Assembly: GCA_023391425.1 (NCBI GenBank)
Contig: JAEWAX010000009.1
Coordinates: 1-17,645 of the forward strand
Reading direction: 5' to 3'
DNA from: Bacillota bacterium
Lineage (GTDB): Bacteria; Bacillota; Clostridia; Acetivibrionales; DSM-1351
Length of the DNA stretch: 17,645 nt
Shown: in pieces, positions 15,823 to 17,645 of the stretch
Layout of the letters: every line of letters begins with the position of its first letter
Position numbering within the stretch: the first letter of the stretch is position 1
Position numbers and translations under genes: made by a program
Notes under the pieces: model-generated
Seen by the model: only the letters and a program-made list of their open reading frames with translations
What the model was told of the DNA's origin: nothing
Database searches by the model: none

Positions 15823-16111
15823 AAGTTCCTCCTATAGAAACAACAATAAATTATGGATATTTTTATTTACACAAAGATTTATTTCAGCTTTTATTATTTG
15901 TAGTTTACTTATTATTTAAACGCAATTTAAATTTTTATCTGAAAGCAAAAGGGATTATTTATAATTTAAAAATACGAATTGCCAAATATTGAATATATAT
16001 AATAAAATTTATTATACTATATATGGATACTTCTTATATACCTAATACGTATAATAAAGTTAGAAAGCTATTATGAGAGTTTAAAAATTTGAAAGTTTCA
16101 AGGAGGTAGGT
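15823..16111. other. AT-rich divergent intergenic region
   Basis: This 289-base region separates the small minus-strand gene from the M16-type gene and must hold the promoters of both. It is very AT-rich. Apart from the promoter and palindrome candidate near 15989-16018 and the two ribosome sites at its ends, I see no gene or RNA in it. Confidence 0.6.
15989..16018 (+). promoter_or_regulatory. Candidate promoter with overlapping palindrome, upstream of the M16 gene
   Basis: TTGAAT (15989-15994) and TATACT (16013-16018) are 18 bases apart. A 9-base inverted repeat, TATAATAAA-A-TTTATTATA (15998-16016), spans the spacer and the -10 region and could be an operator. In DNA this AT-rich, both patterns can arise by chance. 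Confidence 0.35.
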
Positions 16112-17404
16112 ATGACAAACACAAATGTTTTAGAGGAAAAACTCAACAAAATATTAGAAATAAACGGGATTAAGGTTTATAACATAAAGTCAAATAGATT
16201 TAAGACCAACACAATTAATGTTTTTTTTCAAGATAATTTAAATGAAAACTCGGTAGCATTAAATGCACTTTTCCCTTCTGTTCTACGCAGAGGTTGTAAA
16301 AGCCTTCCAACTATAAAAGATATTAACTTATACTTGGAGGAGTTATATGGAGCTGTTTTTGATTGTGGAATTGTAAAAAAAGGAGAGAAGCAGATAATAC
16401 AGTTCTACTTCGAATATATATCTGACAAATATACATCCGAAAGTCATAGTACTTTTGAAAGGGCACTGGGCTTTCTCCTGAACATTATCTATATGCCGGC
16501 TCTACAGGATGGTTCATTTAATGAACAATATGTGGAACAAGAAAAAAGTAATTTAAGGATGCTAATTGAGGGCAGAACTAACGATAAAGTCCAATACTCT
16601 GTAGATAGGTGTTATGAGTTGATGTGCAAGGATGAACCTTTTGGACTATATGAATATGGTACAGTAAAGCAGATAGAAAACATTACTTCCGATGAGCTAT
16701 ATAAGCACTATAAAGAAAAAGTAAGTACCTTGCCTATGGACATTTTTATAACAGGAGAGCTTAATGAAAGTGATATTGATATTCTTAAAAAAAGTTTGAA
16801 TAGCATAAACAGAAGTGCTCTCAAAGGTTTGACTACTAGTATTGTAAAAAAATGTGTTGATAAGGTCAGCTACTTCGAAGACGCGATGGATGTAAGTCAA
16901 GCCAAATTATCAATGGGATTCAGAACAAATATTACAGCTCAGGAGGATGATTACTACTCATTGCTGGTTTATAACGGAATACTTGGCGGGGGTATGCACT
17001 CTAAGCTATTTCAAAATGTAAGAGAAAAGGCGGGCTTAGCTTATTACGTATTTGCAGGTCTGGAAAAGTTTAAAGGATTGATGATTATAGGAAGTGGAAT
17101 AGATAATAAAGAAAGGGATCATGTAAAAGAGCTTATTCTAAAGCAATTAGAAGAAATAAAAGAAGGTAATATAACAGATTATGAATTTGAAGCAACAATT
17201 AAGTCAATAGAAACATCAATTCAGTCATTAAAGGATAGTCAACTGCAGGTTGTAGATTTTTACCTAAGCCAGCTGATATCACAAACACATGATACAATGG
17301 AAGGTTTACTTGGCAAGATACAGAAAGTGACTAAGCAGGATGTAATTAATGTTGCAAAAAAAATACAACTGGATACAGTATATTTTCTTAAGTCAAAAAA
17401 TTAA
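16112..17404 (+). CDS. ymfF: M16-family zinc-site-less subunit, YmfF type
   Basis: This is a pitrilysin-fold (M16) protein of 430 residues. The N-terminal half lacks the HxxEH zinc motif: the expected place reads ALFPSVLRRGCKSLPT, so it should not be a protease on its own. The C-terminal half has the conserved M16 segment GGGMHSKLFQNVREKAGLAYY. This arrangement fits YmfF (also written YfmF), the non-catalytic partner of YmfH, linked in Bacillus to EF-P 5-aminopentanol modification. The start is set by AAGGAGGT, four bases before ATG. The partner gene follows at 17488. Related zinc-site-less M16 proteins exist in other roles, so the EF-P link is inferred from family and pairing. Confidence 0.85.
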   Translation: MTNTNVLEEKLNKILEINGIKVYNIKSNRFKTNTINVFFQDNLNENSVALNALFPSVLRRGCKSLPTIKDINLYLEELYGAVFDCGIVKKGEKQIIQFYFEYISDKYTSESHSTFERALGFLLNIIYMPALQDGSFNEQYVEQEKSNLRMLIEGRTNDKVQYSVDRCYELMCKDEPFGLYEYGTVKQIENITSDELYKHYKEKVSTLPMDIFITGELNESDIDILKKSLNSINRSALKGLTTSIVKKCVDKVSYFEDAMDVSQAKLSMGFRTNITAQEDDYYSLLVYNGILGGGMHSKLFQNVREKAGLAYYVFAGLEKFKGLMIIGSGIDNKERDHVKELILKQLEEIKEGNITDYEFEATIKSIETSIQSLKDSQLQVVDFYLSQLISQTHDTMEGLLGKIQKVTKQDVINVAKKIQLDTVYFLKSKN

Positions 17405-17487
17405 TTAAATTATTGGTTGAGTGAGAATAAAGCCTGTAGAAATCATAAAATTTGTGACAAAAATTTAAGCCTTAAATGGAGGGTGTT

Positions 17488-17645
17488 ATGAAATTTGAGA
17501 CCATGGAATATAAGAAATATGATGAAACTATATATAAATATGAACACAGTAGTGGATTGAAATGTATTGTAGTTCCTAAAAAAGGTTATTACAAGAAGCA
17601 TGCAACCTTTTCAACACAATATGGTTCAGTAGATAATGAGTTTAT
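17488..17645 (+). CDS. ymfH: M16-family peptidase-like protein, YmfH type (3' end outside window)
   Basis: Only the first 52 codons are present. They read MKFETMEYKKYDETIYKYEH, then a Gly-Leu-X-Cys-Ile-Val-Val-Pro-Lys stretch and ATFSTQYGSVDNEF, a beginning characteristic of YmfH proteins, in which the zinc motif would come shortly after the window edge. GGAGGG at 17478-17483 fixes the start. It lies 83 bases after its predicted partner. Whether the HxxEH zinc site is intact cannot be seen. Confidence 0.85.
   Translation, partial: MKFETMEYKKYDETIYKYEHSSGLKCIVVPKKGYYKKHATFSTQYGSVDNEF

Noticed and set aside
15659..15919. Plus-strand open frame of 86 codons opposite the small membrane gene
   Set aside because: It lacks a ribosome site and its sequence has no recognisable organisation, whereas the minus-strand frame has a full AGGAGG and a clear membrane segment.

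Overview
The window is AT-rich (more so in intergenic DNA), with strong AGGAGG-type ribosome binding sites. It carries a Firmicutes-style infB-rbfA-nrnA-truB-ribF cluster, a hydrogenase-maturation set and a YmfF/YmfH pair. Together these suggest an anaerobic clostridial genome, perhaps Ruminiclostridium-like. That genus guess is an inference from gene order and repeat style and was not tested. Every recognised gene is on the + strand except one small minus-strand gene near 15.7 kb.

Layout. 1-2337: the 3' part of infB, whose first 249 bases encode a degenerate Gly-Gln-Tyr-Asn/Arg-Pro-Gln tandem repeat; the real start lies outside the window. 2338-2772: a non-coding gap with a roughly 110-bp tandem repeat that begins on the infB stop codon, then a strong stem-loop. 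2773-6023: rbfA, nrnA, truB and ribF, a tightly packed translation, RNA and flavin cluster. 6010-10913: hypF (overlapping ribF), hypC, hypD and hypE, enzymes that build the Fe(CN)2CO ligands of [NiFe]-hydrogenase. A good promoter candidate sits on the hypF stop codon, so hypCDE may also be transcribed separately. No hypA, hypB or hydrogenase structural gene is visible.

10981-15351: a four-gene export cassette made of a MacB/LolD-type ATPase, a Yip1-family membrane protein, a HlyD/MacA-like adaptor and a MacB/FtsX-type permease. It is interrupted between the second and third genes by a 196-bp element able to fold in mutually exclusive ways. The cassette ends at a 17-bp-stem terminator that should work in both directions. 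15441-15640 holds a run of hairpins of unknown role. A 60-residue, single-membrane-segment protein is encoded on the minus strand at 15640-15822, behind a textbook Shine-Dalgarno. 16112-17404 is a zinc-site-less M16 peptidase homologue (YmfF type), and the start of its partner (YmfH type) runs off the right edge.

Most genes are housekeeping or well-known accessory functions. The parts least explained by known families are the three structured, repeat-like intergenic regions (2336-2572, 12536-12731, 15480-15596), the Yip1-containing export cassette, and the small minus-strand membrane protein. I found no clear evidence of a defence system, CRISPR array, transposase or prophage.
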